Shown here in pieces: positions 39,262 to 46,903 of a DNA stretch of 64,000 nucleotides. Position numbers and translations under genes: made by a program. The first letter of the stretch is position 1. The number at the start of each line of letters is the position of its first letter. The stretch comes from Erythrobacter oryzae (GTDB lineage: Bacteria; Pseudomonadota; Alphaproteobacteria; Sphingomonadales; Sphingomonadaceae), in NCBI RefSeq assembly GCF_030271515.1, contig NZ_JASCXI010000003.1, forward strand, positions 701,631-765,630, given 5' to 3'. The notes beneath the pieces were generated by a model that saw only the letters and a program-made list of their open reading frames with translations, ran no database searches and was not told the DNA's origin.

Positions 39262-40535
39262 GGGCGCTTCGCGCCATTGCCGCGCTGCTGGCGCTCGCCG
39301 CACCGGCACCGGCGCTGGCCGAAGGGCTCTATATCGCGGCAGGCCAGCTGCTCGATGTCGAAAGTGGGGAGCTGCTCACCGGCCAGTGCATCCTCACCGA
39401 AGGCGAGCGCATTGTGCGGGTCGAGACCTGCGCCGCCACGCCCGGTGGCACGACGCGCGTCGACTGGTCGGCCTACACCGTGCTGCCCGGGCTGATCGAC
39501 CTCCACACTCACCTCTCCGACACCGGCAGCAGCGCGGATCTGTCAGACCCACTCAAGACCTCGCCGGTCGACACGGTGCTGATCGGCGCGAGGAATGCGC
39601 GTGTGACGCTGGAGGCGGGGTTCACCACGGTGCGCGATGTCGGGACCTATCGCGGGCTCACCGACGTCGCCCTGCGCAACGCCATCGCCAAGGGGCTGGT
39701 GCCGGGCCCGCGCATGTTCGTCGCCGGAGCCTATCTGACCCATCCGGGCGGCGGGGGCGAGCTGAACGGCGTCGTCCCCAACGACCAGCTCCCCGCCGAC
39801 ATGCGTCTGGGCGTGCTCTCCAGCCCCGAGGAGGCCGCCTCGCGGGCGACCTACCTGTTCGACCACGGCGTCGATTTCCTCAAGCTGATGGCGACCGGAG
39901 CAGTGCTGGCAATCGGCACCGAGCCAGGCGAGCCCGAGCTGAACGAAGCCGAAATGCGCGCCGCCATCGCGGTCGCCAAGGCGCGTGGTTCCTTTGCCAC
40001 CGCCCACGGCCACGGCGCGGAAGGGATCAAGGCCGCGATCCGCGCCGGGGTGCGCAGCATCGAGCACGCCAGCCTGATCGACGAGGAGGGCCTGCTGCTC
40101 GCGCGCGCAAAGGGCGTGTGGCTGGTGATGGACATCTATAACGGCGACTACATCGACGAAGTCGGCACCGCCGAGGGCTGGCCGGAAGAATATCTGCGCA
40201 AGAACCGCGAGACCACGCAGGTCCAGCGCGACAATTTCCGCCGCGCGGTCGAGCTCGGCGTCCCGCTCGCCTTCGGCACCGATGCCGGCGTCTTCCCGCA
40301 CGGCCTTAACGCCCGCCAGTTCCGCTACATGGTGGCGAATGGCATGACCCCGCTTCAGGCCATCCGTGCGGCCACGACGAACGCGGCGCAAGTCCTCGGC
40401 CGCCAAGCCGACCTCGGTCGGATCGCCCCGGGCCACATCGCCGACATGATCGCCGTGCAAGGCAACCCCCTCACCGATATCACCGTACTGGAGCGCGTTG
40501 CGGCCGTGGTAAAGGGCGGGATCGCGGTGCGCTGA
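39258..40535 (+). CDS. Exported amidohydrolase (imidazolonepropionase-like)
   Basis: 425 residues with a signal peptide (MRALRAIAALLALAAPAPALAE). The binuclear metal site begins with DLHTHLSD (about 82-89), and a Lys in FLKLMATG is the likely bridging residue. Further ligands lie in TAHGHG, IEHASLIDEEG and FGTDAGVFPHG. This is the Xaa-Pro dipeptidase/prolidase-like branch of the amidohydrolases common in sphingomonads. Start codon overlaps the M20 stop (ATGA). It is the last core-type gene before the accessory island. Confidence 0.92.
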   Translation: MRALRAIAALLALAAPAPALAEGLYIAAGQLLDVESGELLTGQCILTEGERIVRVETCAATPGGTTRVDWSAYTVLPGLIDLHTHLSDTGSSADLSDPLKTSPVDTVLIGARNARVTLEAGFTTVRDVGTYRGLTDVALRNAIAKGLVPGPRMFVAGAYLTHPGGGGELNGVVPNDQLPADMRLGVLSSPEEAASRATYLFDHGVDFLKLMATGAVLAIGTEPGEPELNEAEMRAAIAVAKARGSFATAHGHGAEGIKAAIRAGVRSIEHASLIDEEGLLLARAKGVWLVMDIYNGDYIDEVGTAEGWPEEYLRKNRETTQVQRDNFRRAVELGVPLAFGTDAGVFPHGLNARQFRYMVANGMTPLQAIRAATTNAAQVLGRQADLGRIAPGHIADMIAVQGNPLTDITVLERVAAVVKGGIAVR

Positions 40536-40620
40536 ACGGCAGGACGATTGGGACGCCGAGTGCGATGACCCTGCGGCCTGCCGGACGAAGGATGGCCCCT
40601 GAACTTGGCGGAGCCAGAAA

Positions 40621-40637
40621 TGGTGCCAGAAGAGGAC
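40621..40637 (-). other. tRNA-3'-end-like segment, possible attachment site
   Basis: On the minus strand the 17 bases read GTCCTCTTCTGGCACCA, the form of a tRNA T-arm end, acceptor strand and CCA. The rest of a tRNA is missing, as expected for an att site left by tRNA-targeted integration. The full tRNA and the integrase would lie at the other end, outside the window. Confidence 0.35.
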
Positions 40638-40649
40638 AAACAAGTAAAA

Positions 40650-40672
40650 AGTAAGTATTTGATATACTTACT
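40650..40672. repeat. AT-rich inverted repeat
   Basis: AGTAAGTAT and ATACTTACT are perfect 9-bp arms around a 5-base spacer (TTGAT), 13 bp inside the tRNA-like segment. It may be an integrase arm site, operator or end of the element. Confidence 0.6.
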
Positions 40673-40962
40673 ATATAAACATTTCGAAGATTGAAATGCC
40701 ACTTGCCATGCCCCCAAGTCTGAATTGCTTACAAGATTTGGGTCTCTAAGCGCTGTTTCAAGCACATTCATCATGTAGCACGGTGTATCGTTCCAATGCA
40801 AGTTTCTTGGTTCGATTTATTTGTGCCTACTTGTTGCAATACGTACCGGTTTTGTGTCCTTGCGGGTCGATCGCGCCATGGCATGGCGCCTTCGGCCATG
40901 AGCCGCTGACCATGCTCCCCCAGTCGAAGAGCTGTCGAAAGGGGCACGCTGATCCCCCGCAG

Positions 40963-40995
40963 GGTATATTGCGAATTTATACCTTCCAGGGTATA
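40963..40995. promoter_or_regulatory. HipB-type operator
   Basis: Three half-sites: GGTATA (40963-40968), TATACC (40978-40983) and GGTATA (40990-40995). The last two form TATACC-N6-GGTATA, close in style to the E. coli HipB operator. The following ATG is 21 bp downstream. Confidence 0.65.
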
Positions 40996-41016
40996 GAGTG
41001 GCCAACGGAGGCAGTG

Positions 41017-41262
41017 ATGGATCAGCTTGTACGACTGCCGAGGCAGCTAGGTGCAATCATCCAGAGCGCGCGTGTGCGGCAGGGAATGACCCAGTCAGAC
41101 CTGGCCGGTATCTCCGGCACACAGCAGAAAACCATATCAGGCATCGAGAACGGCAGCGTCGGAGTAAAGCTCGGCACGCTGCTCCGCGTGATCGCGAGCC
41201 TCGATCTCGATATGAAGATCGGGCCGCGAGAGAGTGGCCCTGCCATTGAGGATGTTTTCTAA
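41017..41262 (+). CDS. HipB-like XRE antitoxin/regulator without an adjacent HipA
   Basis: 81 residues from the ATG at 41017, preceded by GGAGG. The XRE helix-turn-helix is MTQSDLAGISGTQQKTISGIENGSVGVKLGTLLRVIASLDLDMKI (about 28-72), strongly like HipB, which binds DNA as a dimer and neutralises the kinase HipA. No hipA-like gene follows: the next frame starts 181 bp later and is unrelated. It may be a solitary repressor, or the remaining half of a degraded toxin-antitoxin pair. The operator-like repeats just upstream suggest autoregulation. Confidence 0.85.
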   Translation: MDQLVRLPRQLGAIIQSARVRQGMTQSDLAGISGTQQKTISGIENGSVGVKLGTLLRVIASLDLDMKIGPRESGPAIEDVF

Positions 41263-41443
41263 AGACATTCGATAGCTTTGCGTTGCAGCTCCTTCCCGCG
41301 CCCGCTGCAGCGTCCCGCTCAAGCTGTGACTCAACGGAGAGACGTTAAGAGATCCAAAAGATCGGTGTGCCACATAGAAAGCTGCGGGATATCTGAGTTG
41401 TAGATACCATCAGTGCGCATAACCCCAGACGTAGCGGAGGGCC

Positions 41444-42589
41444 ATGACACAATCTCTGCGCGGCGATTTGGCGAAACGCTATCTTCTGGAAGACCTGCCC
41501 GGCGCGTCTCAATTGGGAGCTCGCTTGAACGGGATCTTGTTGAAGATCGATTCTGGCGAGCAAGTGACCGCGTTGCAGCGACAGTTTCTCGTCGCGTCGG
41601 GTCTTCACGCCCTCTGCGCCTTGTCCGATGGCAAGATCACTCAAGGAGAGTTTCGCCCCCAAGCCGAGCAGGAGCAGGCAGCGCGCATTGAGGAAGCTTC
41701 GGCCAAGGCCGTGAAGGATGCGGCCAAAAAGGCGGCATGCGATGAGGCACAAGCCGCTGCGATCAGGGAGACCTTTGCCGCCATGGCGAATGATCCCGTG
41801 CTGCGCCGGAAGCGGGAAGCAAGGGAGCTGCGGCAGCGCTTCGGCATAGGATATGTCGAAAGCGAGGACTATCCGCGCGTGATGGCGCTTCTCAGGCAAG
41901 TCGCCACTCGGCAGCGCCTCAAGGCCGAGGACGTCGCATGGCTGAAGACTGAGGCCAATTACTGCTGGACAGACTCGCTGCAGAAAGCCTTCAATGCATT
42001 GGAAGCCGAAGCCTTCACAAAAGCATGGGAAACCAGCGGTGATCCCTGGGATGCCGTGAACGCGAGCGCGCATTGGCGCAAGGCAGATGAACCCGAGCAA
42101 GCCTTGCGTCTGACCGAAGCGGCGCGGGCGCAGATCGGGCCAAATCCCAAATTACATTCGGCCCTTGCAACAACGCGTGGCGGAGCAATGCGTGACCTGC
42201 GCCGCCTCGACGACGCGAAGGCATTGGCAAACGACGCGCATCGATTGACCCCGAGCGACTACAGGCCCTGCACATTGTTGGGCGCAGTCCACATCGAGCT
42301 TGGTGAGCTCCAGGCAGGGCACGAATGGTATGCCAAGGCCGAGAGCCTTGGCGCTTCGCGCCAAACGATCGACAATGATTTGCGCGGGCTGCTGATGCGC
42401 TCCCCCATTGAGGAGCAGCATCGCATCCGCGAATACCTTCTCCACCATGATCCTCAGCGCTTTGCCTGGCTCCGGCGTTGGCCTGGGACCGGTCAATCGC
42501 CTTCGCGTCCAAAGTCCGCACACTCGATAAAGAGAAGAAACGACACCGCATTTGTCGAGGCAGGTCAGCATGATCATCGTTCCCGATGA
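41444..42589 (+). CDS. Uncharacterised helical-repeat protein of the island (381 aa)
   Basis: I recognise no named family. Residues 1-50 (YLLEDLPGASQLGARLNGILLKIDSGEQVTALQRQFL) look like a compact helical head. About 70-125 is a charged Ala/Glu/Lys-rich helix that may be a coiled coil. From about 175 to 330 the sequence has TPR-like helix pairs (WRKADEPEQALRLTEAARAQIGPNP; LHSALATTRGGAMRDLRRLDDAKALANDAHRL; LLGAVHIELGELQAGHEWYAKAESLG). GGAGG lies before the ATG. It overlaps the following nuclease gene by 20 bp, so the two are a unit. Its place in the island suggests a defence or regulatory role, an inference only. Confidence 0.7.
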   Translation: MTQSLRGDLAKRYLLEDLPGASQLGARLNGILLKIDSGEQVTALQRQFLVASGLHALCALSDGKITQGEFRPQAEQEQAARIEEASAKAVKDAAKKAACDEAQAAAIRETFAAMANDPVLRRKREARELRQRFGIGYVESEDYPRVMALLRQVATRQRLKAEDVAWLKTEANYCWTDSLQKAFNALEAEAFTKAWETSGDPWDAVNASAHWRKADEPEQALRLTEAARAQIGPNPKLHSALATTRGGAMRDLRRLDDAKALANDAHRLTPSDYRPCTLLGAVHIELGELQAGHEWYAKAESLGASRQTIDNDLRGLLMRSPIEEQHRIREYLLHHDPQRFAWLRRWPGTGQSPSRPKSAHSIKRRNDTAFVEAGQHDHRSR

Positions 42590-43190
42590 TCCGGGCCCTG
42601 CAGGTCCCGACGACGTTTTCAAGGCGGCCGTCCGAAAAGTCTTCGACGGCGATGGCTTTCTGGCAAGCGTCTTGCATCCCTACCGCCAGGCTTGGGTTGA
42701 GCGCGTTCCGTTCCGCTTTGCGTTCATCGATGCGCCCGAAATGGCGCAACCATTCGGTCAGGAAGCCAAGGACTTTCTGGCCGGTCTCATCGCGGACAAG
42801 GAGCTGCGTCTCGACCCGGTCGGCAAGGAGTCGACCGGCTACATGCCCATCGATTCGTACAAGCGGGTGCTGTGCATGGCATTCCTGACGGAGCAGATGG
42901 ATGTCGGGACGGTTGACTATTATCACGAGGGCAAGCGGGGCGGCGGATTGGTCAAGCGAGCGCGTCCCGTCACGCGCAACATCGAGCTCGAGATGATTGT
43001 GAACGGCTGGGCTTGGGTAGCCGAGCAATACACGTTCGACCGTGAGACGGAGTATTTTGCGGCGCAAGACGATGCCCGGCGTGATCGGCGAGGCCTTTGG
43101 GCGATGGACAATCCCGAGCCGCCATGGAGCTTCAAGCGTCGGCAGAGACGTCGGAGCAAGTTGCCTGAGCGACAGGGTCAATTGATCTGA
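42570..43190 (+). CDS. Thermonuclease (SNase-like) family protein
   Basis: 206 residues from ATG 42570 (a TTG at 42552 is possible). The staphylococcal-nuclease-like core includes VRKVFDGDGFLASV with the calcium-binding Asp, FRFAFIDAPEMAQPFGQEAK with the conserved Arg and acidic residues, and DSYKRVLCMAFL in the position of catalytic Arg87. A basic C-terminal tail (FKRRQRRRSKLPER) may bind nucleic acid. No signal peptide, so unlike secreted SNases it would act in the cytoplasm. Its 20-bp overlap with the helical-repeat gene suggests a paired sensor-effector or regulator-nuclease module. Confidence 0.85.
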   Translation: MIIVPDDPGPAGPDDVFKAAVRKVFDGDGFLASVLHPYRQAWVERVPFRFAFIDAPEMAQPFGQEAKDFLAGLIADKELRLDPVGKESTGYMPIDSYKRVLCMAFLTEQMDVGTVDYYHEGKRGGGLVKRARPVTRNIELEMIVNGWAWVAEQYTFDRETEYFAAQDDARRDRRGLWAMDNPEPPWSFKRRQRRRSKLPERQGQLI

Positions 43191-43282
43191 CTCGAGGTTG
43201 CCGAGTTTTCGGCGCGCACCCCAATCTGTGGGGCATCGAGAACTATGACGCCGATGCCTCTGGTTTAACAATGAGAAAAAAT

Positions 43283-43355
43283 GCTAAGCTTAGCTTAGCG
43301 AAATCGACTAAACTTAAACTCGACGTTGGTTTGAGAATGTGCCATAAGGCTAAGC
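43283..43355. promoter_or_regulatory. Repeated GCTWAGC operator of the abiE operon
   Basis: GCTAAGC at 43283-43289 overlaps GCTTAGC at 43288-43294, making a perfect 12-bp palindrome. A further GCTTAGC lies at 43293-43299 and a GCTAAGC at 43349-43355 touches the start codon. AbiEi proteins are known to bind inverted repeats before their own gene, so this is the likely autoregulatory site. Confidence 0.7.
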
Positions 43356-44144
43356 ATGGCTACGCGTTTTGAGGGAAAACTAAACCAGCTGCAGCAAAAG
43401 CTCCCCGATGGGCTGCTAGTGGATGCTGCCTGGTTAGAGGACCAAGGCTATTCTTCTGCACTGCGCAGCCAATATGTGCGTGCAGGATGGCTCCATAGCC
43501 CAGCGCGCCGCGTCTATCGCCGATCCCAATCCCCGCTGACCTGGGAACAGGTCGTCATATCGCTTCAATACCTCATGGATCTGCCGCTCACCGTAGGCGG
43601 GCGCACTGCGCTCGAGGAGCTTGGCTATGCGCATTATCTCTCCGCGCGGATGCGCGAGGTCCACCTTTATGGACCGACACGCGCCCCGACCTGGCTGGCC
43701 GACCTGCCCCTCGATATAGACTTCCAGTGGCACAACAGCCTGCGCCTGTTTCCGAGCGATGCTGATGCCCCACCAGCGCCGCAACCTGTGATGTACAGTG
43801 CTGCCGGCTTGAGCCTCCCAATACGATATTCCAGCAAGGAGCGTGCGCTGCTCGAACTTCTCGACGAGCTCCCGCACCGCGAAAGCTTCCATCAGGTCGA
43901 TATGTTGATGGAGGGCATGGCTGACCTCAGTCCGCGTCGATTGCAGACCCTGCTCGAGGCCTGCGCAAGCGTGAAGGTGAAGCGGCTTTTCTTCTTCTTT
44001 GCTGACCGGCACCGCCATGCTTGGCGATCGCGGCTCGACATGGAGCGGGTCGATCTAGGGGCGGGCAAGCGCGTTCTCGTGAAAGGCGGTAAGCTCGATC
44101 CCACCTACCAGATAACCGTCCCGTCTGACTTGGGAGGCCAATGA
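43356..44144 (+). CDS. abiEi: AbiEi-type antitoxin of a type IV toxin-antitoxin system
   Basis: 262 residues. The N-terminal winged helix (about 1-90: LLVDAAWLEDQGYSSALRSQYVRAGWLHSPARRVYRR) is that of the AbiEi N-terminal domain family and would bind the repeats upstream. The C-terminal part (FHQVDMLMEGMADLSPRRLQTLLEACASVKVKRLFFFFADRHRHAW) is the antitoxin domain that counters AbiEii without stable binding. The stop is followed 4 bp later by the toxin gene. Systems of this class give phage resistance by abortive infection or stabilise mobile elements. Confidence 0.92.
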   Translation: MATRFEGKLNQLQQKLPDGLLVDAAWLEDQGYSSALRSQYVRAGWLHSPARRVYRRSQSPLTWEQVVISLQYLMDLPLTVGGRTALEELGYAHYLSARMREVHLYGPTRAPTWLADLPLDIDFQWHNSLRLFPSDADAPPAPQPVMYSAAGLSLPIRYSSKERALLELLDELPHRESFHQVDMLMEGMADLSPRRLQTLLEACASVKVKRLFFFFADRHRHAWRSRLDMERVDLGAGKRVLVKGGKLDPTYQITVPSDLGGQ

Positions 44145-44148
44145 GAGC

Positions 44149-45066
44149 ATGGCTTTCCTCGATACCTACCGGCAGCAAGTCGCGCTCCTGATCCGCACCA
44201 TCCCTTTTGTCGCCAGGGAGCAGGCATTTGCCCTGAAAGGCGGAACTGCGATCAATCTGTTTGTGCGCGACATGCCCCGCCTGTCTGTCGATATTGATCT
44301 GACCTATCTGCCGGTCGAGGACCGCGCCACATCGCTCAAGGCCATAGATGCCGCGATGCGGCGAATTGCAGAGCAGATTGGCGGCGGCATTCCAGGCGCG
44401 AAGATCCATCCGTCCCGCTCTGCTGGCGACGACATCGTCACCAAGCTGATCGTCCGTTCCGGGGAGGTGCAGATCAAGATTGAGATCACGCCGGTCTTGC
44501 GCGGCACAGTCTACGAACCTGTCATCACGCCTGTGGTGCCGAGGGTCGAAGAGGAGTTCGGCTTTGCCGAAATGCCGGTCGTCTCCTTTGCCGACCTCTA
44601 TGCCGGCAAGATCGTCGCAGCTCTTGATCGCCAGCATCCGCGCGACCTGTTTGATGTGCGCGACCTTCTCGCCCATGAGGGGATAGGGGACGAGCTGCGC
44701 CGGGCATTCCTAGTCTATCTCATCAGCCATAATCGCCCGATGGCAGAGATCCTCGCCCCCGCACGCAAACCACTGACAGAGGAATATGCGCGGGGGTTTG
44801 TCGGTATGACCATCGAGCCGGTTGAACTTGCCGAACTTGAAGCCGCTCGCGAGGCGCTGATCACTGCGATGGTCGCTGAAATGCCCGAAGCTCATCGGCA
44901 TTTCCTTGTCGGCTTCAAGAAAGGCACGCCCGATTGGGACCTTCTCAGCATACCAGGAGCCGACAAACTGCCTGCCGTTCTGTGGAAGCGACAGAACCTC
45001 GATCGCCTTCCTGACGGGAAGCGAAATGAGCTGATCGCTGCCTTGGAGAATGTGCTGTTTGCGTAA
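44149..45066 (+). CDS. abiEii: AbiEii/AbiGii-type nucleotidyltransferase toxin
   Basis: 305 residues. The DNA polymerase beta-like nucleotidyltransferase core has motif I at KGGTAINLF (Lys30, Gly31, Gly32, Thr33), and motif II at SVDIDLTY with Asp48 and Asp50 as metal ligands. Further family segments are EITPVLRGTVYEP and FADLYAGKIVAALDRQHPRDLFDVRDLL. Related toxins modify tRNA acceptor ends or other RNA with nucleotides. Encoded 4 bp after abiEi. Cytoplasmic. Confidence 0.94.
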   Translation: MAFLDTYRQQVALLIRTIPFVAREQAFALKGGTAINLFVRDMPRLSVDIDLTYLPVEDRATSLKAIDAAMRRIAEQIGGGIPGAKIHPSRSAGDDIVTKLIVRSGEVQIKIEITPVLRGTVYEPVITPVVPRVEEEFGFAEMPVVSFADLYAGKIVAALDRQHPRDLFDVRDLLAHEGIGDELRRAFLVYLISHNRPMAEILAPARKPLTEEYARGFVGMTIEPVELAELEAAREALITAMVAEMPEAHRHFLVGFKKGTPDWDLLSIPGADKLPAVLWKRQNLDRLPDGKRNELIAALENVLFA

Positions 45067-45555
45067 CCGCGTGCGTGGCCCAGTTGCGCCATGCCATGTG
45101 GGCTGACTAGCCGACTTTCGTCCTCGCTCGGGCTCGCAGCCGATCGGGTTTCCGTTGCCAACGAGGCGCTCAGCGAAGCCTTGGCTCGTGACGATAGATG
45201 GGCGCAACCGAGTCGCGCAGATTCCGGCAACAAACGCCGACACAATGCGCTACAATTGCCGTTGATCACCGCCAAGATCGTGCGTGAGCTTGTCGCTCAC
45301 ACAATTCTTGCTGGCCGCAATGCGTCCCGGTGCGTCCGCTCGCGTCCTCGCTGGATGTGGAACGGCATTTGATCCTGTTTTGTTCTTTCCAACATCCAAG
45401 CGTCGCACATAGCTTCTGATGGTCACTGAAGCTCAGGCAGGGGTGTCGGGTCGAATGCAGGATCGCCGTGCGGCGCGCCGTGCGACGGTCAACCCGCCAC
45501 TCCGGAAGGGGACGACGGCGCCAGTGACAGAACCTTGAATGAAGAGGAATCTGTC
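45067..45555. other. 489-bp gap between abiEii and alpA
   Basis: No frame here has convincing homology or a good ribosome-binding site. A short open frame at about 45091-45372 on the plus strand has ordinary composition but no recognised domain and could be a relic. The region must carry the promoter of the alpA/mobilisation genes. Confidence 0.4.
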
Positions 45556-45747
45556 ATGTCGAATACCGAACTGATCACCTGCCAGGAGGTGCTGCGCCTT
45601 ACCGGCATTCGCAGCCGCTCCACAATCTGGAGGAAGATGCGCAAAGGGGGCTTTCCCCACCCGGTCGACATCGGCGGGGGGCGCATTCGCTGGCGCGCCG
45701 CCGACATATCGGAATGGATCAACGCCCTTCCGCTGCGCCGCTACTGA
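45556..45747 (+). CDS. AlpA-family phage/island regulatory protein
   Basis: 63 residues from ATG 45556 with AAGAGG upstream. The MerR-like winged helix is typical of AlpA: LITCQEVLRLTGIRSRSTIWRKMRKGGFPHPVDIGGGRIRWRAADISEWI. AlpA proteins activate excision or transfer genes of prophages and integrative elements. Its position at the head of the mobilisation module fits that role. Confidence 0.92.
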   Translation: MSNTELITCQEVLRLTGIRSRSTIWRKMRKGGFPHPVDIGGGRIRWRAADISEWINALPLRRY

Positions 45748-45792
45748 CCCCCTCGATTGGCGGGCAGTGGCTCGCAGAAAGATGCTTTCCCA

Positions 45793-46314
45793 ATGTCCAT
45801 TTTCTCCATGTTGGAAGCCGCCTTGCGCGCGGAAGGCTGGGCGCTCGTTTGTGTACCGGTCGATGACCGATACAAGTCTCTGACAGAACTGCTGATCGAC
45901 GATTACGTCAGGCGGCTCAGCCGCCCGGGCCTCGATGGCAGCTGCTACCGCACCTTCATCGCCGACTGGCTCTACTTCGAACGACCCATGATCGATCGCT
46001 TCAAGGGCGAGGAATTCTCGGCCCAATTTGAAGGTCCCCTGGTCGCTATCGGCGACAAAACATACCCGCTTGGCGGGTTCATTCTCCACCATCTCCAATG
46101 GGCCCGATTGTCCCCTGAAGATGCTTTCGATCTGCGCGAGACACTGCGTGCTGTGGTCGATCGGACAGTGCGCAAATGGATGCAGGACAAGGACCTCACA
46201 TTCGTCCCCGCACTTCCTGAAAAGCCGTTCCCCGACCGTGCTGCCGCCGACGCTGAAGCCGAGCGTCAGATCCGCGCATTCGCGCGCGTACCTCGGGACC
46301 TGGGGGATATCTAA
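45793..46314 (+). CDS. Uncharacterised island protein (173 aa)
   Basis: I recognise no family. The chosen ATG at 45793 gives MSIFSMLEAALRAEGWALVCVPVDDRYKS. The rest is mixed alpha/beta with YRTFIADWLYFERPMIDRFKGEEF and ETLRAVVDRTVRKWMQ, and an acidic/Ala-rich tail. No signal peptide or membrane helix. It lies between alpA and the mobilisation genes and its stop overlaps the next possible start (TAATG). Homologues are probably confined to sphingomonad plasmids and islands, a guess from context. Confidence 0.6.
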   Translation: MSIFSMLEAALRAEGWALVCVPVDDRYKSLTELLIDDYVRRLSRPGLDGSCYRTFIADWLYFERPMIDRFKGEEFSAQFEGPLVAIGDKTYPLGGFILHHLQWARLSPEDAFDLRETLRAVVDRTVRKWMQDKDLTFVPALPEKPFPDRAAADAEAERQIRAFARVPRDLGDI

Positions 46315-46535
46315 TGGAGCACAGTCAGGACTATTCACCGGAACCTGTGAAGGGACACGATGCGATGCATCGGGCCCGGAAAAGGGATACACACCCCACG
46401 CACGCGTGCAGCGAGGATTTCTGCGGGTTTGACGGGATGCGGATAGCATCTCGTCTTCAGTCCACACTCGGCACCCACGCAATTCCGCCATTTTTCGCGA
46501 TGGCGGATCGCATCGCCCCGGAGGCGGTGCGATGA
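46314..46535 (+). CDS. Doubtful 73-aa reading frame
   Basis: Start overlaps the upstream stop (TAATG) and its end overlaps the downstream start (ATGA), which favours translation. The product (MEHSQDYSPEPVKGHDAMHR...) resembles nothing known, has four Met/His-rich segments, and the DNA is packed with palindromes that suggest a non-coding origin of transfer instead. Either reading is possible. Confidence 0.3.
   Translation: MEHSQDYSPEPVKGHDAMHRARKRDTHPTHACSEDFCGFDGMRIASRLQSTLGTHAIPPFFAMADRIAPEAVR
46400..46506. other. Candidate origin of transfer (oriT)
   Basis: Three perfect inverted repeats in about 110 bp: GCACGCGTGC (46400-46409), GATGC-N5-GCATC (46436-46450) and CCGCCAT-N8-ATGGCGG (46485-46506). 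They lie directly upstream of the RHH, TraD and MobF relaxase genes, the place where MobF plasmids carry oriT. The nic site cannot be assigned. Confidence 0.4.
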
Positions 46536-46903
46536 GCGCGCGGGTGCAGACGGTGCGCCTCAATCCGTCGCAATATCGGGTACTCGCCGAGTTCGCGCAG
46601 CGGCGCGGGCTCAGCCAGTACGCCATGCTCGGCCGCGTCGTCGAAGAGGGGCTCGTGGCCCTGATCCACGGCGCCGACCGGGAGACCGATCTTGCCGAAA
46701 TGGCCAGCGTGATCGGGTCGATATCGGAACGCCTTGCCGATGCCGAACGGGTGCTTGACCGCACCCTGTTCACGGCCTGCGCTGCCTATGCCTATGCGCG
46801 CTCGTCAGCGCTCGGCGGGCGCACATCCGACGAGGTCATTGCCGCCGAAGCACGGGCCGCATTCGAGCGCCAGCGCAAGCTGGCAGAGGAGAGCGAGCGA
46901 TGA
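46532..46903 (+). CDS. Ribbon-helix-helix mobilisation accessory protein
   Basis: 123 residues. The N-terminal strand and helices VQTVRLNPSQYRVLAEFAQRRGLSQYAMLGRVVEEGLVALI form an RHH-like DNA-binding domain. The C-terminal half (ETDLAEMASVIGSISERLADAERVLDRTLF; FERQRKLAEESER) is helical and may tetramerise or contact TraD. It overlaps traD by 4 bp. By position it resembles TraJ/MobC/TrwA-type relaxosome proteins that bind oriT and assist the relaxase. Exact family not recognised. Confidence 0.7.
   Translation: MSARVQTVRLNPSQYRVLAEFAQRRGLSQYAMLGRVVEEGLVALIHGADRETDLAEMASVIGSISERLADAERVLDRTLFTACAAYAYARSSALGGRTSDEVIAAEARAAFERQRKLAEESER

Larger units (their letters stand above)
40536..40962. other. 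Gene-free island border region
   Basis: 427 bp with no convincing gene. Base composition falls sharply around 40640-40760 compared with the flanking core genes. It contains the tRNA-like segment and the inverted repeat listed separately. The change in composition marks the left edge of the accessory region. Confidence 0.55.

Noticed and set aside
41263..41443. hipA toxin after the HipB-like gene
   Set aside because: Only 181 bp, far too short, with no kinase motif in any frame. The next gene is an unrelated helical-repeat protein.
45091..45372. Possible relic recombinase in the gap before alpA
   Set aside because: No resolvase or integrase catalytic motif can be seen, and there is no ribosome-binding site. 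Left as unassigned DNA.
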